NCBI RefSeq assembly: GCF_037126465.1
Contig: NC_088206.1
Location: forward strand, 68,079,687-68,143,686
Direction: 5' to 3'
DNA length: 64,000 nucleotides
Source of the DNA: Ornithodoros turicata
Lineage: Eukaryota > Arthropoda > Arachnida > Ixodida > Argasidae
Positions 33,102-44,288 of the stretch are shown piece after piece. The first letter of the stretch is position 1. Each line of letters begins with the position of its first letter. The translations under genes and the position numbers were made by a program. Below the pieces are notes generated by a model. It ran no database searches. It saw nothing but the letters and a program-made list of their open reading frames with translations, and was not told the origin of the DNA.

Positions 33102-33649
33102 CATACACACACACAAAGAGACGATGATGAGATGGGGTTGATGCCGGCCAATAGGCTGGGCGCTACCCCAGTGCCATTTGTAGATAGTGAGAGATGGTGA
33201 TGGAGATGAGGATTCAGGTGATCAAAGCAGGGTGGAGAGGCCTGTTGATGACAGGAACTCCCAAAGGTGACGGAGACCTTGGTGCATATGAACGCTACTG
33301 GACCATGGACCCAGCACCTTGCCTCTGGTAAAGGGGCGGTGGTCGATTGCATGCATTCCGTGCTGCAAGATCTCGCGCTCCCCCTGGTATAGTCAGGGCA
33401 GTCCATACGTAGGTGGTGCAGGTCAGCGCGCACATTGCATGATGCACAAAGGTTCGATGGCGCACGCGGCCAAGGCGCTGCCTTAACTGGGGTAAATGCA
33501 ACATTCAGCCGCATACGGTGAAGAAGAGATGCGTAGTGTCGCGGAAGGCGATGAGGAAGCGACAGAGAGAGAGAGACGGATCCATTGCGTGGAGCAGAGG
33601 GTAGGGTGTCATGTCATGCAGCCACTGTGATCTCGTCTTGTCTGCATAT
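33102..33649 (-). pseudogene. LINE C-terminal part, 3' half of a LINE split by an LTR element
   Basis: Minus strand: YADKTRSQWLHDMTPYPLL, then RMRLNVAFTPVKAAPWPR and LCASCNVRADLHHLRMDCPDY. A small frameshift lies before RMRLN. The 3' tail becomes GTGTGTGTG. The RNase H half lies at 35007-35200 on the other side of the LTR element. Confidence 0.75.
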
Positions 33650-34176
33650 TGTAGTGAAGATAACGACACGTCAGATGACGACGATGACTCGCGCCACTCC
33701 CGCGCGGCTGTCTGAATAAACCTATTCCTACGGTCACGCCTACCTGCGCTCTTCCGCTCTACATATTTGGTGGAGGTGCGGGGCACCCTTCGTTGAAAGC
33801 GCTGTTGTCGTGGCCATCTGACGCCCCAGCCCCGACCCTATGACGAGACGACGACGAAGCCCCGACCCTATGACGAGACGACGACGAAGCCCCGAAGATG
33901 CCCCAGCCCCGAAGACGCCCAACGACGCCCACGACGGCAGCGCCCAGTGAGGGATACTCTCGACACAGACCCTGTGGAGGCAGCACAGCGTCAATTCACC
34001 AGCGCCCCATCATCGCCCACCTGTACACCATTTGTACGTCACCGCATCGGGACACATCTCCATCATTCGCCCCCACCGTTGCCTTGCTCATCATCGTCGA
34101 CACCTGTTGTGCCCCCCATCGCATTGCATTCTCCATCTGTCGTGCCCCGGAGGTCACGCCTCGGGGAGGGGGGCAA

Positions 34177-34283
34177 TGTTACGACGACGACGACGGTGGT
34201 GTTAGCAGCGGCGGGCGCATGTCACGCGCATTATCATTCTGTCATTAAATCATTGCTATCACGACGCTGTGCTGCCCGCATCA
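34177..34283 (+). repeat. Second LTR-like block inside the Ty3/Gypsy element
   Basis: A purine tract GGGGAGGGGGGCAA is followed by TGTTACGACGACG... and ends GCCCGCATCA, then TTTGGTGAC, which resembles a primer-binding site. Upstream the frame ends VVPRRSRLGEGGNV, typical just before a polypurine tract. This looks like the 3' end of a different Gypsy element fused into the first. Confidence 0.5.
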
Positions 34284-34289
34284 TTTGGT

Positions 34290-34892
34290 GACATGCTTTC
34301 GATATACGTCTCCTGTGACCACACCAATTGGGATGTCGTCCTCCCTTTCGTCACCTTCGCCTATAATACTGCTCGTCAGCGTACCACTGCATACAGCCCC
34401 TATTACCTTCTGTACTCCCGTGCTCCGACCACAATCTTGGACACTCTTTTTCCTTGCCCCCCGCACTCTGATGACCCAGACGTGGTTCTCGACGCGGCCG
34501 CCCATGCCGAGGAGACTCGTCAACTCGCGCGTTTGCGTACCTTGGAAAATCAGGACACAGAGCGCTTTCGGTACGACGAACGCCATCGGCAAGTCCGCTA
34601 CGAAGTCGGCGACGAAGTCCTTCTATGGACTCCGCTTCGTGTACCCGGCCGCTCATCGAAGCTTATGAAGCGCTATGTTGGCCCATACCGTGTCACTCGA
34701 AAGCTTTCACCCCTCAACTATGAAGTGACGCCCCTTACCCCACCACCTGATCGTCGATCCCGTGGCACCGAAGTCGTCCATGTCATGCGGATGAAGCCTT
34801 TCGTCACTCTCCCTGGCCACACACCCGAGACCACGGCTTCACAGTCCACCCCTTCCGACATCACCGGGCTTCCGTCTTCCGAGGGGGGGCAA
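34290..34892 (+). pseudogene. Gypsy integrase C-terminal fragment
   Basis: The frame carries DMLSIYVSCDHTNWDVVLPF, YNTARQRTTAYSPYYLLY, DEVLLWTPLRVPG and KLMKRYVGPYRV, the conserved C-terminal half of Ty3/Gypsy integrase with the GPY region. It lacks the zinc and catalytic core. The frame is open to the 3' LTR. Confidence 0.85.
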
Positions 34893-35006
34893 TGTAGTGA
34901 AGATAACGACACGTCAGATGACGACGATGACTCGCGCCACTCCCGCGCGGCTGTCTGAATAAACCTATTCCTACGGTCACGCCTACCTGCGCTCTTCCGC
35001 TCTACA

Positions 35007-35200
35007 ATATATATATAGCAGAGATAGCACAGACAATGGGCCCGACGGTCCCCTTTGGGCAAGATGATAGAATGGGCTGAAGGTATCTGATGATCACCCG
35101 TATAGAGCATCCTGGCTGCAGCCTCTTCATTGCCGGGTATGCCCACATGACCAGATACCCACTGTAATGCTATATGCCACATGAGAGCTGGTGCATTAGC
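35007..35200 (-). pseudogene. LINE RNase H part, 5' half of the split LINE
   Basis: Minus strand: APALMWHIALQWVSGHVG, then IPGNEEAAARML and LPKGDRRAHCLCYLCY. Removing the LTR element and one ATAT joins the frame to YADKTRSQWL at 33649. Confidence 0.75.
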
Positions 35201-36022
35201 GTTTCAACATACAACATTACTTTTGTGACTTCGTTAGCATCTCGTCTCGTATACGGACAACCCAATATTCGCTGTTTTGCAAACTTCGGACGACCTTCCA
35301 CGTAATACCCCAGCACTTAATCACACTCAGAAAAAAAAAAAGATCATTCAACGTTACACAGCTGCGTAAGTCAAAGCCACTTAGAAAATATCGCCTTTTA
35401 TATGTGCTTCCAAGGCCGAGACACTTCGTGACTACCATATATGTTCAGGGTAGTGGCTTATGTAACAGAGGCTATCATAATGGGATATCGACGTTATGCA
35501 CGACTGTTAGGCACATAAACGTGGTCGAGGTCGAATTTGTAACAAGGCGCGCTTTTCTTTTCTTTTTCTTTGACTTCATTGGGGTTAACGGTCTTTACCC
35601 GCCGTACTTACAAGCGTAAACGTACACAGTGGGGCTTTCAAAATAGTTGAAGGACAATGTGCTCACGGCGTCCCTTACAACGGAACGGCAATGACACGAA
35701 CCCAGCACGCGCTTAAAAGTGTGGGAGGCTGCAATCCAAGACCCGATGTTGTCACCTCGCAAACTTTTACACACGCACGTGACTGACACAGGAATAACCG
35801 ACGTGTTCTTAATGCAGCGTGGTTCCACCTTTCGTATAGGCTTCGTTGCTAAGGTGATCGCCTTACAAACCCCACGCCGGGGCTGGGAGGTGACCCTGTC
35901 CTTGAAGAGAGGGGTTCGATATTCCCGATTGCGGAATTCTTCATCTCGAAATTAACGGTCTCGAAACAAAGAAAATGCCCGATTGCTTCGTAAGATGTTG
36001 TGTCGTGTTTAAAAATTCTATA
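35201..36022. other. Unassigned intergenic DNA
   Basis: No gene or repeat recognised. Confidence 0.4.
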
Positions 36023-36198
36023 CAGTCAAACTCCTTTATTGCGAACACCTTTTTAACGAAAATGCCACTACAGCAAATTTTTTTGCGGTCCCGCTGGAGA
36101 CCTATAGGTCCAATAATGGACATCCTTTTTAACGAAAATACCTTTACTGCGAATTTTTTTTGCTGTCCCCTGAGTTTCGTTGTAAAGGAGTTTGACTG
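36023..36198. mobile_element. Tc1/mariner-type MITE (TA target)
   Basis: TA-CAGTCAAACTCCTTTAT at the left and AAAGGAGTTTGACTG-TA at the right, with internal text AACGAAAAT..CCACTAC and TAGGTCCAATAATGGACAT. The second copy is at 63618-63793. Confidence 0.85.
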
Positions 36199-36234
36199 TA
36201 ACACTAATTAGCCCCTCTGCTTCACAAGTTTTTG

Positions 36235-36372
36235 ATGTCTGACGAAGTGGCTTTGGCGAATGAAAGCCACACTTTGGCGGCCGTTACGGATAGCATCGCG
36301 GACATGCCGGAAGAGCGTGTCGGTTCCGCGGCATTGGCCGTCCTGCACTGGCGCTTTTTTTTTTTTTCTGAG
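36235..36372 (+). other. Short coding-like ORF, unrecognised
   Basis: ATG 36235 opens MSDEVALANESHTLAAVTDS..., ending in a poly-Phe run from a T-tract and TGA. Acidic, codon-like composition and no family match. It may be a processed fragment. Confidence 0.18.
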
Positions 36373-36850
36373 TTTTCCGCGACGAATCCAATGTAGGCAC
36401 AGTTCCCCCATGAAGTCGGCCCTGATGGACGCACAATCCCCGTAGGCCGCTAGGCAGATCACTCATGAATACACACCACCAACCAAGCGTAAAGCGCAGA
36501 CAAAGCAGAGGAAAAAAGAGCAAGGTGGTAATCAAAGGTGTACTACAGGACGGCGTCGTTGTAGGAAAGAGCACACTTTGTGTTTGCATTCGATACCGAA
36601 AAATAGGCAACTTCAGAAAGAACCGAATGAAAGTCGTGCACTGTTCAGCAGGTGACACTTCCCAATATGACAACACAGTGCCAGAAGGTGAAGAGCGTGC
36701 TGGCTAAAATTCGACATGGTAAAAGAACGCACAAGGTGTCCGTGTGCATGTGTGTGTGGGGGGGATTCGAACCCACCACCTCCCAGTTCGATCCCAGGGT
36801 TCCAACCCACGACCTTCGCTACCACCAACGAGCGATGTGCTTTTACATGA
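36373..36850. repeat. SINE fragments
   Basis: 36375-36450 (+) has GTAGGCACAGTTCCCCC and ATGAAGTCGGCCC from the SINE body. 36760-36850 (-) has a B-box-like GGGATTCGAACCCACC and a second GATCCCAGGGTTCC copy, like a tRNA-derived head. Confidence 0.5.
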
Positions 36851-38341
36851 TCCTTCTACAGTAGGGTCATCAGAAGGCGAAAAGAGTGTCCTTGGCCTCC
36901 CCTTCCCTGGGGCTCCAAAACCACAAGTGGAAATAGACCTTGTATCGCCAACTGTAGGATGGGACCTTTTTTAAAAAAGCAAGCGCCACCTGTGTATTAG
37001 CATCGAGGCGCCACCTGTGGCACGCAACATGGGAACTTGGAGCGTCCTAGAGTATTACGAGATGACCAGAGGCGGAGGTAGAAGAAGAACAACATTCCCG
37101 GGTGTGCGCAGCGGAAGCGTCTGCTGGGGTAAACCATAACCGAAGCAGACGACAGAGCAGTGTCCCTCACAGTTCCCATGCTGCTTTACGCGCGCGCTTG
37201 GTGGCGCGCGCATCTTTTTAAAATCGTCTATTGCGATCTCCTTCCTCGCATGTCGCATCAGACGTTTCGACTGTCGTCATGCTATTGTCAAGCATCTATT
37301 GGTTGCATGCTTTCCTCCCTTTTAGAAGCTCTTTGCTGTTCCCTGGATAAAAAATCACGGGATGCCTATGTAAGCTGCTCGCACGCTAAGTGGGCGTACA
37401 TTTCCATATTTTTCTCTTCTTTCATCATCATCATCATTTTTTATCTGAACCAAAATTCTGATTCGTTTTCGGGTACTCAAACGCAAATGTACGCGAGCAC
37501 ATGAACTTTTTTTTTTTTTTTTCGAAGCACTAAGTCATTACGAAGTTTGGCTCTATATTGTCCTTCTATTTCTTTACAATCTCTCGCTTTCTTCGCACTT
37601 TCTTCATTTCGCTTTGCCGAAAACTACACGGATTACTTATCACGCAACAAAAAAAAAAAAAAAAAGTCGTCTGACAACATCGTCGATCTTTGACGAGCAG
37701 CAGAACAGATAATATCACTCACTCCCATATGCCCGGGGAATTTCCGGACGCAGTAAAACCCGTTGTCGGTCTGCTACGCACGCGAGCCGAGTAAAAGTAA
37801 AATAAATTAGAACGATGTCCGAGATGGTGTTTCTGCGAACAGGTCGCGCGAATTTCCAAGCAGACGAACCTCGTAAAAAGGGGTGCACGTTTCGGATGCA
37901 GGCGGAAACGAAAGGAAACGGGGAGAAAGAGCCGTCCAAGAATTAAAGGCTTAACTCGCGCGCGTGAGAGAAAAAAAAAATGCGTGAGATTTGTGCACGT
38001 CTTTGTGGCTAGCAAGAAAAAAAAAACCGGAAGCGGAAACGCCCTTGTTTCCGTAGAATGAGAGGGCGAAAGAGACACACGCTGAAATAAATAAAAGATA
38101 GCAAATAGTATGTACAAAAAAAAATGCTGAAAAGAGAAAGTGTTACATAATCTATGATGTGCGATTGTGTTCTTGATAAATGAGATACGGGTGCGCGATT
38201 GTGGTGATTAACGAAGGTACTGATAGGCTTCTTTCCCGACATTTTTGATAATTTCTTTATTATTATTGTTATTATTATTGCTTTCTTAATTTTTAATTGA
38301 AGAAATGCTTCTGCAGTTTGGATGCCTCGTACACTTGCAAC
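36851..38341. other. Unassigned intergenic DNA
   Basis: One 9-mer copy at 37145-37153; A- and T-runs near 37508 and 37650. No gene recognised. Confidence 0.4.
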
Positions 38342-38649
38342 CAGGGTTGCGGAGTTGCCACTCCGGAGTTGGAATGATTCCGGAATCATTCCAGATTTAT
38401 CAGAGCCCGGAATGGAATGGGAATGGAATGGCGGAAACTGTCCTAGGAATGGAATGGGAATGGAACTAGGCCGCTTTTCTTTTATTGGTGGAATTAACGG
38501 AATGGAATGGGGTTTGCCAAGCCCATTCCAGGAGTGGGAATTGGTCATACCGTTTCATTCCGAGGAATTGAAAGGAATGGAATTATCACAAATCTCAATT
38601 CCTCGGAATGGAATTGGAATGGAATTGATGGCCGCCTTCCCCAACCCTG
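38342..38649. mobile_element. hAT-like element, unexpanded copy of the 5071-6842 family
   Basis: Starts CAGGGTTGCGGAGTTGCC and ends CCCCAACCCTG. Flanks CTTGCAAC and CATGCAAA match at 6 of 8 bases, consistent with a worn 8-bp target duplication. It contains GGAATGATTCCGGAATC, one satellite unit (GCGGAAACTGTCCTAGG) and TTTTCTTTTATTGGTGG, in the opposite orientation to the first copy. Confidence 0.8.
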
Positions 38650-39434
38650 CATGCAAACCACTTTTATTCGGATATTTCATGTGGTACGTGCTGTGAGCTC
38701 TTTCCATAGCCCGGAATCCTTGACCATATAGGGCACTTAAGAAATGCTGGAACAATTCGGAGTACCGTAGAACGCCCCTATAATTACGCATGATGGTTCC
38801 GGCATTTTTTTTTTTTTCGTGCGTGTATTTATACTCATTAAATACTGTAACAATTGTCATTCTTCGAGCACGTTCTTCCAGTACATTAGCGCGTTCTCTT
38901 AATGGAGCTCTTCTGGGTCCGCTGATTCTAGGGTGCGCTCCTCAGTACTCCGCAAGGGAAGACCATTGAAGTCTACCGATTATTTCTTTTATGCAACAGA
39001 AACACCTCAAGAAACAACAACTATATACTTCGTGGGTTTGCACAGTATCGCCGACGATGACGCCATCTGTGGCAGATAATCAACTGCCTCACCAGAGCGC
39101 AGATAAATATATATATAACACCTCATAAAAATGAAGTAAGCGCACAATTATGACCTAAAATTAGAGGAAACACGCATAAAATCCAGGACTTTGTGCACTA
39201 TAATAGCGGCTGATTTTTGTGTCAAGGAAAACTTAAATAACCTAAATAATGAAGAGAAATATAGCGAAAGTTTCGTTTCGTCCCGTCTCGTCATTTCGTG
39301 CTCCCATTCTCTAACGCGGTGATTGGATATGTGTAACGACTTCAAACACGAGCTTCTGGCTAGACGTAAGAAATGTACCAGACAATGGGAATCTCGTTAC
39401 AAGCTAAGTTACGGTATAAAAGACACCATTATTA
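38650..39434. other. Unassigned intergenic DNA
   Basis: Nothing recognised. Confidence 0.4.
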
Positions 39435-39722
39435 CCCTAGCCACACGGTAAATTTAATGCATTAAAGGGAATGGCATTTACTTCGCCTCCTAACCAACAA
39501 TAAACTCGAATGACATCGTTCACTCCCCTGATTAGTTGAAAAAAAAGGAGGCGTACGTCTTTTCTGTTGCAATTATTTTCCGCATAATTGTCATAAAAAG
39601 ACGTACGCCTCCTGTTTTCAACTAATGAGGGGATCGAACGATGTCATTGGAGTTTATTGTTGGTTAGGAGGCGAAGTAAATGCCGTTCCCATTAATGCAT
39701 TAAGTTTGCCGTGTGGCTAGGG
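39435..39722. mobile_element. Fold-back MITE with TA target
   Basis: Arms of about 130 bp (CCCTAGCCACACGG, GGCATTTACTTCGCCTCC, ACCAACAATAAACTC, GGAGGCGTACGTCTTTT) mirror each other around a short AT-rich centre. TA lies at 39433-39434 and 39723-39724. Confidence 0.88.
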
Positions 39723-39930
39723 TATAAGTTGCTACTTGCTAACTAAGTTACAAGTTTGGAACATGAACCAGTAAGTAGAAAGAAACGTGTTACTTTCAAG
39801 TTACTTGCAGCGTGAGACGCGCTCTTCAGATCCCACAAAGGGTGGTGCGAGACGTTTTATACATTTTTTAATTTTTTTTTTTTTTTTACAAGAAAGGTGA
39901 TGAAACTTCAACATGGGACAAACCAAACAT

Positions 39931-40177
39931 AGGTCGCGCTGAAGACTGGGATGTGGTGGGTTCGAACCCCACCGCCAGCTGTGCTGTCTGAGGTTTTCCC
40001 TGGGCTTTCCATCAGACTTTCCGGACGAAAGTCGGCACAGTTCCCCCTGAAGTCGGCCCAGGACGCACACTAACCCCCTTGTACCCCACTCCTTCCTGAT
40101 GTCCTCTTTCTATCTGTCCATATCTGTATTCCGCTCATAGCCATAGTTGCTTCGCGGCGCTAACACATAATTTAAAA
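39931..40177 (+). mobile_element. SINE (Ruka-like)
   Basis: B box GTGGGTTCGAACCCCACC (about 39957), body GAAGTCGGCCCAGGACG, tail GCTTCGCGGCGCTAACAC; the A box is not clear. Confidence 0.8.
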
Positions 40178-43100
40178 GGAAAAACAGGCATCGGAATTTT
40201 ATGTTCGTCAGAAGTGACGCCAGAGTTTGACGCAGGGAGTTTGTTCAACAGAGTCTCTCTCGCCAATAACGACCAAGTAGAGAAATACTTTTTCCCCTGA
40301 ACAGGCAGTGAAACTGGCGTGTAGAGGAAGTAGGGTGTTCCTTTACAACGCAATGCACCACATCCATCAATGGTGTCACAAACCCTGTGAGCGAATGACG
40401 CGGCATTACCGGCAAAGATTACCGATTATGACAGCTCTCGTGGTTAAAGCTATCTGGGTTAATAGCCTATCCTATTGCTAAGTAAAAGCATTGTAAAAAA
40501 AAATTACTGCGTTTCATTGTGCTCGAAGAACAAACGGCTGCCCGCAAGCGATTCCAGAAGAATGCGTGATTCCCATGGAACGATCCAATTCCGATCGTAA
40601 ATCTATACACCGGACGAGTGATAACAATGTGTGAAAGGAAAGTAAAAAATACGGGGGAACTGCGTTGATTATTCTAGTGTACCCTTTGTAGTATTATGGT
40701 AAAAAAGAGTTCATTGAAATGTCCTTCAAAGGAACCCGCGTATGCAAAGGTAGAAGGGTGACTGTGAAATTCACAGTGCATGTGATTATGGCGCGATGTG
40801 AATCCACGTTATGATCGGATTGCGCGAAATTATCATACGAGATCAGCTATGTAAACGAAGATAAGATAAGCGGTAAGGGTGTAAAAGGTTGTTTCAGGTG
40901 CATTGCCCGTGTCGTCAATTTTGCCTCTGAGACGTTCTGCTCTCGACTGACAATGTCGTAATTGATTATAAGCTGCAATTACTCGCCAATTACTACCCAC
41001 TTTTTAAAGTACTCTGGCCTAAAATTCACGCTTAGGCACTGTAAATAGGCCCTTGCAATTAGTCCCCAAATTCGAAATAGTATGATTTATTTAGCCCACG
41101 AAAGGACAAATGGTTGTGTAAATGCATTCGGTCCCCGGCATGACAAAACCTACTCCTTTTTTCTAAGAGTGTACGGTGTTTTCATTACACTTGTCAGCTC
41201 CCTTAGTGTTTTTCGTGCTCACTCGAATGTCAGCACTCAATCCCTCCGTAATATGCATAGGTCAAGTTGCTTTGCGGTGCCAGCGCTCAACCACCATCGT
41301 CCCAACATTTTCCCCGTTATCAGTTCCGCAATCCATCTTCCATACCAACCACGTGTCCTTGACTCGCCGAAAATTACATCACATGCTGCATGTTTGAAGT
41401 GTGACGTAATCGGGCCCAACAGGTGCAACGTCCCCAGCCAATATCTGATTAAGCAAGCCGGTCAGATCACGATGTTAGTAGGGAGGAACTTCGGAGCAAC
41501 TACGAAACACGCCTTCGCGTAATCCAACTGATTAGCTAGCAGACGACAACAAAAAGCACTCGAGCAGACGACGCGAAAGCAGAGCGGCTGTTGCAACTCC
41601 CCCTGGCGACAGGTTCTGAGAAAACTTGCGGGTATAATAAAGCACGTATGAAGCCGGCAATTATGAGATAGAGTGCGATGGCACGATGTTCCGCGTTATC
41701 ATCAAAGAAAGAATTGGCAAGTATTTCGCAAGGCGCACCAGCTCCAAGAGGTGGCTGTCGTCTGCAATGTTAATGTGCGTTCGTGTACGAGAGAGCTGCG
41801 ATTTATCGTGGGTTCTGAAGGTAACGCAAAACTGTTGCTGTACTTCAAAAATACAGTTTTGACAAGAGTGTGCTTTTGTGGAAAACATACAAAAAATAGA
41901 GGGGGTACGATTTGTAGGGTAGAGAAAAGCTGAACGAAGTGAAGCTAGTGGTTTACGTTCTAAGGATATAGGAAGGAAGTTTTCCAGTGCCGTCCCCGAG
42001 CGTTTTGGGCCCCCAAATGCGTGTGGTGTACGCTATTCTAATGCTCCCTAATATGGTTGACGCAGTCAAACCGGTAAGGAAACCCACCGTAAATATGCAG
42101 GGTCCAGGTTCGAATCGTGCTAATGAAACACTTTTACTTCTTCGACTTCAAAGCAATAGGTATTGTCATAATAGTCCAGTTTATTATCCACCAGAAGGAA
42201 GCAAAACCTTTGGGTCGCTCTTCGTTCTCATTAGAAAGAACAGAAGAGTTAGAATGTATATAGTACGGGATTCTCAATACGAAATATTATGCGCTCCACG
42301 ATATTTTCTACGTCGATATTTACCCATAGCATTTTTACTTGTCCTTGTACACGTACTGATATAACTCACCTTTGCGATACGTAACGGTCACGTAATACCG
42401 AACAGAAATAACGATACTTTTCTTCTTTTTACCAACTGAGTTTTACAACCTTTCAAGCTCATCTACGTGCAATGTCCTTCTTTCACGACATTAAAGCGCT
42501 GAGGCTGCTATCGGTCAGAGGCTTCGAGATCCCAGTCCACCTTGAACGTGAACCGAGCAGATGAGAACTCGTGATTGGTTTCCCATATCAAACACCCACC
42601 AAATCCACGGTACATCGCTACTGTGGGAAAATGCAACAGTGCGGTGCGCTTACTTACACGGGGGACCTGTTACAACATGTTCCGAAACTAAAAAGATGAC
42701 ATAAAGCCCTGACTAAATCATCTGACTCTGCGCGGATCCAGCATACGGATCTTTATGGTGTCAGAGTTTAGCAGACACTTACCCACAAACAGAACAGTAG
42801 CCAGGAAGATCATGACTTCCGTGTGGTGATGACCCGATGGTGCCAGTCCCCAGAATCCCTTTGTTTCTTTTTTTACCATCAACCCTGGACTTTCACACAC
42901 ACACACACACTTTTCGGTCGAAACCGGCACAAAATCCAAAAGATTCGCTTCTATACGAGAAATCCACGTTTTCTGTTCGTCTGCGGCCTGCAATGTGGTC
43001 GTCTGCTACCTACAGGTCTACAAGATGGCGCCCACACTTTCGATAGCGTCGCTTTTTTGCGATCGTCTGCTCCAAAATGTTTTTCCTCCAACTTTCTCCT

Positions 43101-44011
43101 CTCCGTTTATACGTTTTCATTTCGTCAGGTTCATCTGTTTTCCTCCTGGGCCGCTGACCCAATTTTTTGGGCGGCGAATCGAACGCCACGCCGTGGCAGA
43201 AAAGGTTGCTGTCGTCTGCTTCCTGCAAGTGGCCAATGACGACGATCTGCGGCAGACTCAAGTAGGATTGCTATTGGTCAAGACTGTGCACGTTGACGAA
43301 TAAGTGAATGGAAACCGTATTGTGGTGGACAGTAACTGCTGTGGCGATGTTGAAACTTTGCTTCTTAAATTGCTTCAATTGTTTTCATAAATATTGCATT
43401 AGTTTCGTTTTCGGTATTGCAGAAGAGATTGGTAGCAATTTGCGGTAGGCAGGATTAAGACACATTCGCCATAACCAACTCAATATCAGACGACTCATCT
43501 TTCGCGAACTGTCTTATTGAGATACAAGGCATTCGCACGTCGTCAATTTGCCAACCCCCTGTACGGAGTCGTCGTAAGGGGTCGTCGTCATACACAATTC
43601 ATATGGTGCTCCACCACGGTCACTTAACAGAATAAACGCAGATCCCTGCCAGTAAATGACCCCCATAATAAATATACCATGATACACTCCGCACTGGCAA
43701 CTGGAACATTTCCTCGTTGGGCGTCGAGATTATCTAAGAGATAATTTCGTACCAGAGGGCCAGTTATACTTGCATAACACCAGGAGCACCACTATAAGTA
43801 TTATAGACGAAACAATTACGGGCGCGTGCCAGTGCACGCGACCTATACAGATAGATATGTCTTTGTCGATGGAACCCGGTACACCATTACAACGGTATGG
43901 AACCATTACCACGGTACCATTACCATTACCCAGTACAGGAACAGTAGCAGAAATGCGAGTTTGATGTGGATTGCTGTTACGTGGTTGAGATGGCTATAAC
44001 GTGCCCATTGG
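40178..44011. other. Apparently unique DNA with 9-mer clusters
   Basis: Exact copies at 41539, 41564 (GCAGACGAC), 41757, 42998 and 43211 (GTCGTCTGC), with near copies at 42976 and 43062. No gene recognised. Confidence 0.45.
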
Positions 44012-44288
44012 AACCAGCCTGAGTGGCGTAGTGGTTAGCAGGACCGCCTTCCACGCCGAGACTGGAAGATGACGCGGGTTCGAACCCCAACACCGGCTGT
44101 GCTGTCTGCTATTTTCCCTGTGTTTTCTGGCAGGCTCCCCAGACGAAAGACGAGACGTAGTTCCCCGTGAAGTCGGCCCAGAGCGCACATTAAACCCACT
44201 ATCCCCACCACTCCACCCTTCTGTTGTCTGTCTGCCGGTCAGAGCCACAGTTGCTTCGCGGCGCTAACACGAGTCTGTTTTTTTTAAT
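44012..44288 (+). mobile_element. SINE (Ruka-like), the most complete copy
   Basis: Full tRNA-like head: A box TGGCGTAGTGGTTAGCAGG, B box GGGTTCGAACCCC. The body is ACCGGCTGTGCTGTCTG, GAAGTCGGCCCAGAGCG; the tail GCTTCGCGGCGCTAACACG ends in a T-run. Possible target duplication CCATTG-GAA / CCATTGAA. Confidence 0.88.

Larger units (their letters stand above)
33650..35006 (+). mobile_element. Ty3/Gypsy LTR retrotransposon, internally deleted and chimeric
   Basis: The 5' LTR 33650-33763 and the 3' LTR 34893-35006 are 114 bp each and identical by eye; both are TG...CA-bounded (TGTAGTGAAG ... CTCTACA) and contain AATAAA. ATAT flanks both sides as target duplication. A primer-binding site TGGTGGAGGTGCGGGG follows the 5' LTR (33768-33783), and a polypurine tract GAGGGGGGGCAA precedes the 3' LTR. 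The only Pol sequence left is the integrase C-terminal half. Most of gag-pol is missing, so it needed help in trans. Confidence 0.9.

Noticed and set aside
34281..34668. Overlapping ORFs on both strands in the Gypsy element
   Set aside because: They are shadows of the integrase frame, which alone shows conserved motifs.
41082..41522. 146-codon ORF on +
   Set aside because: No recognisable domain, biased by chance open frame, no splice support.
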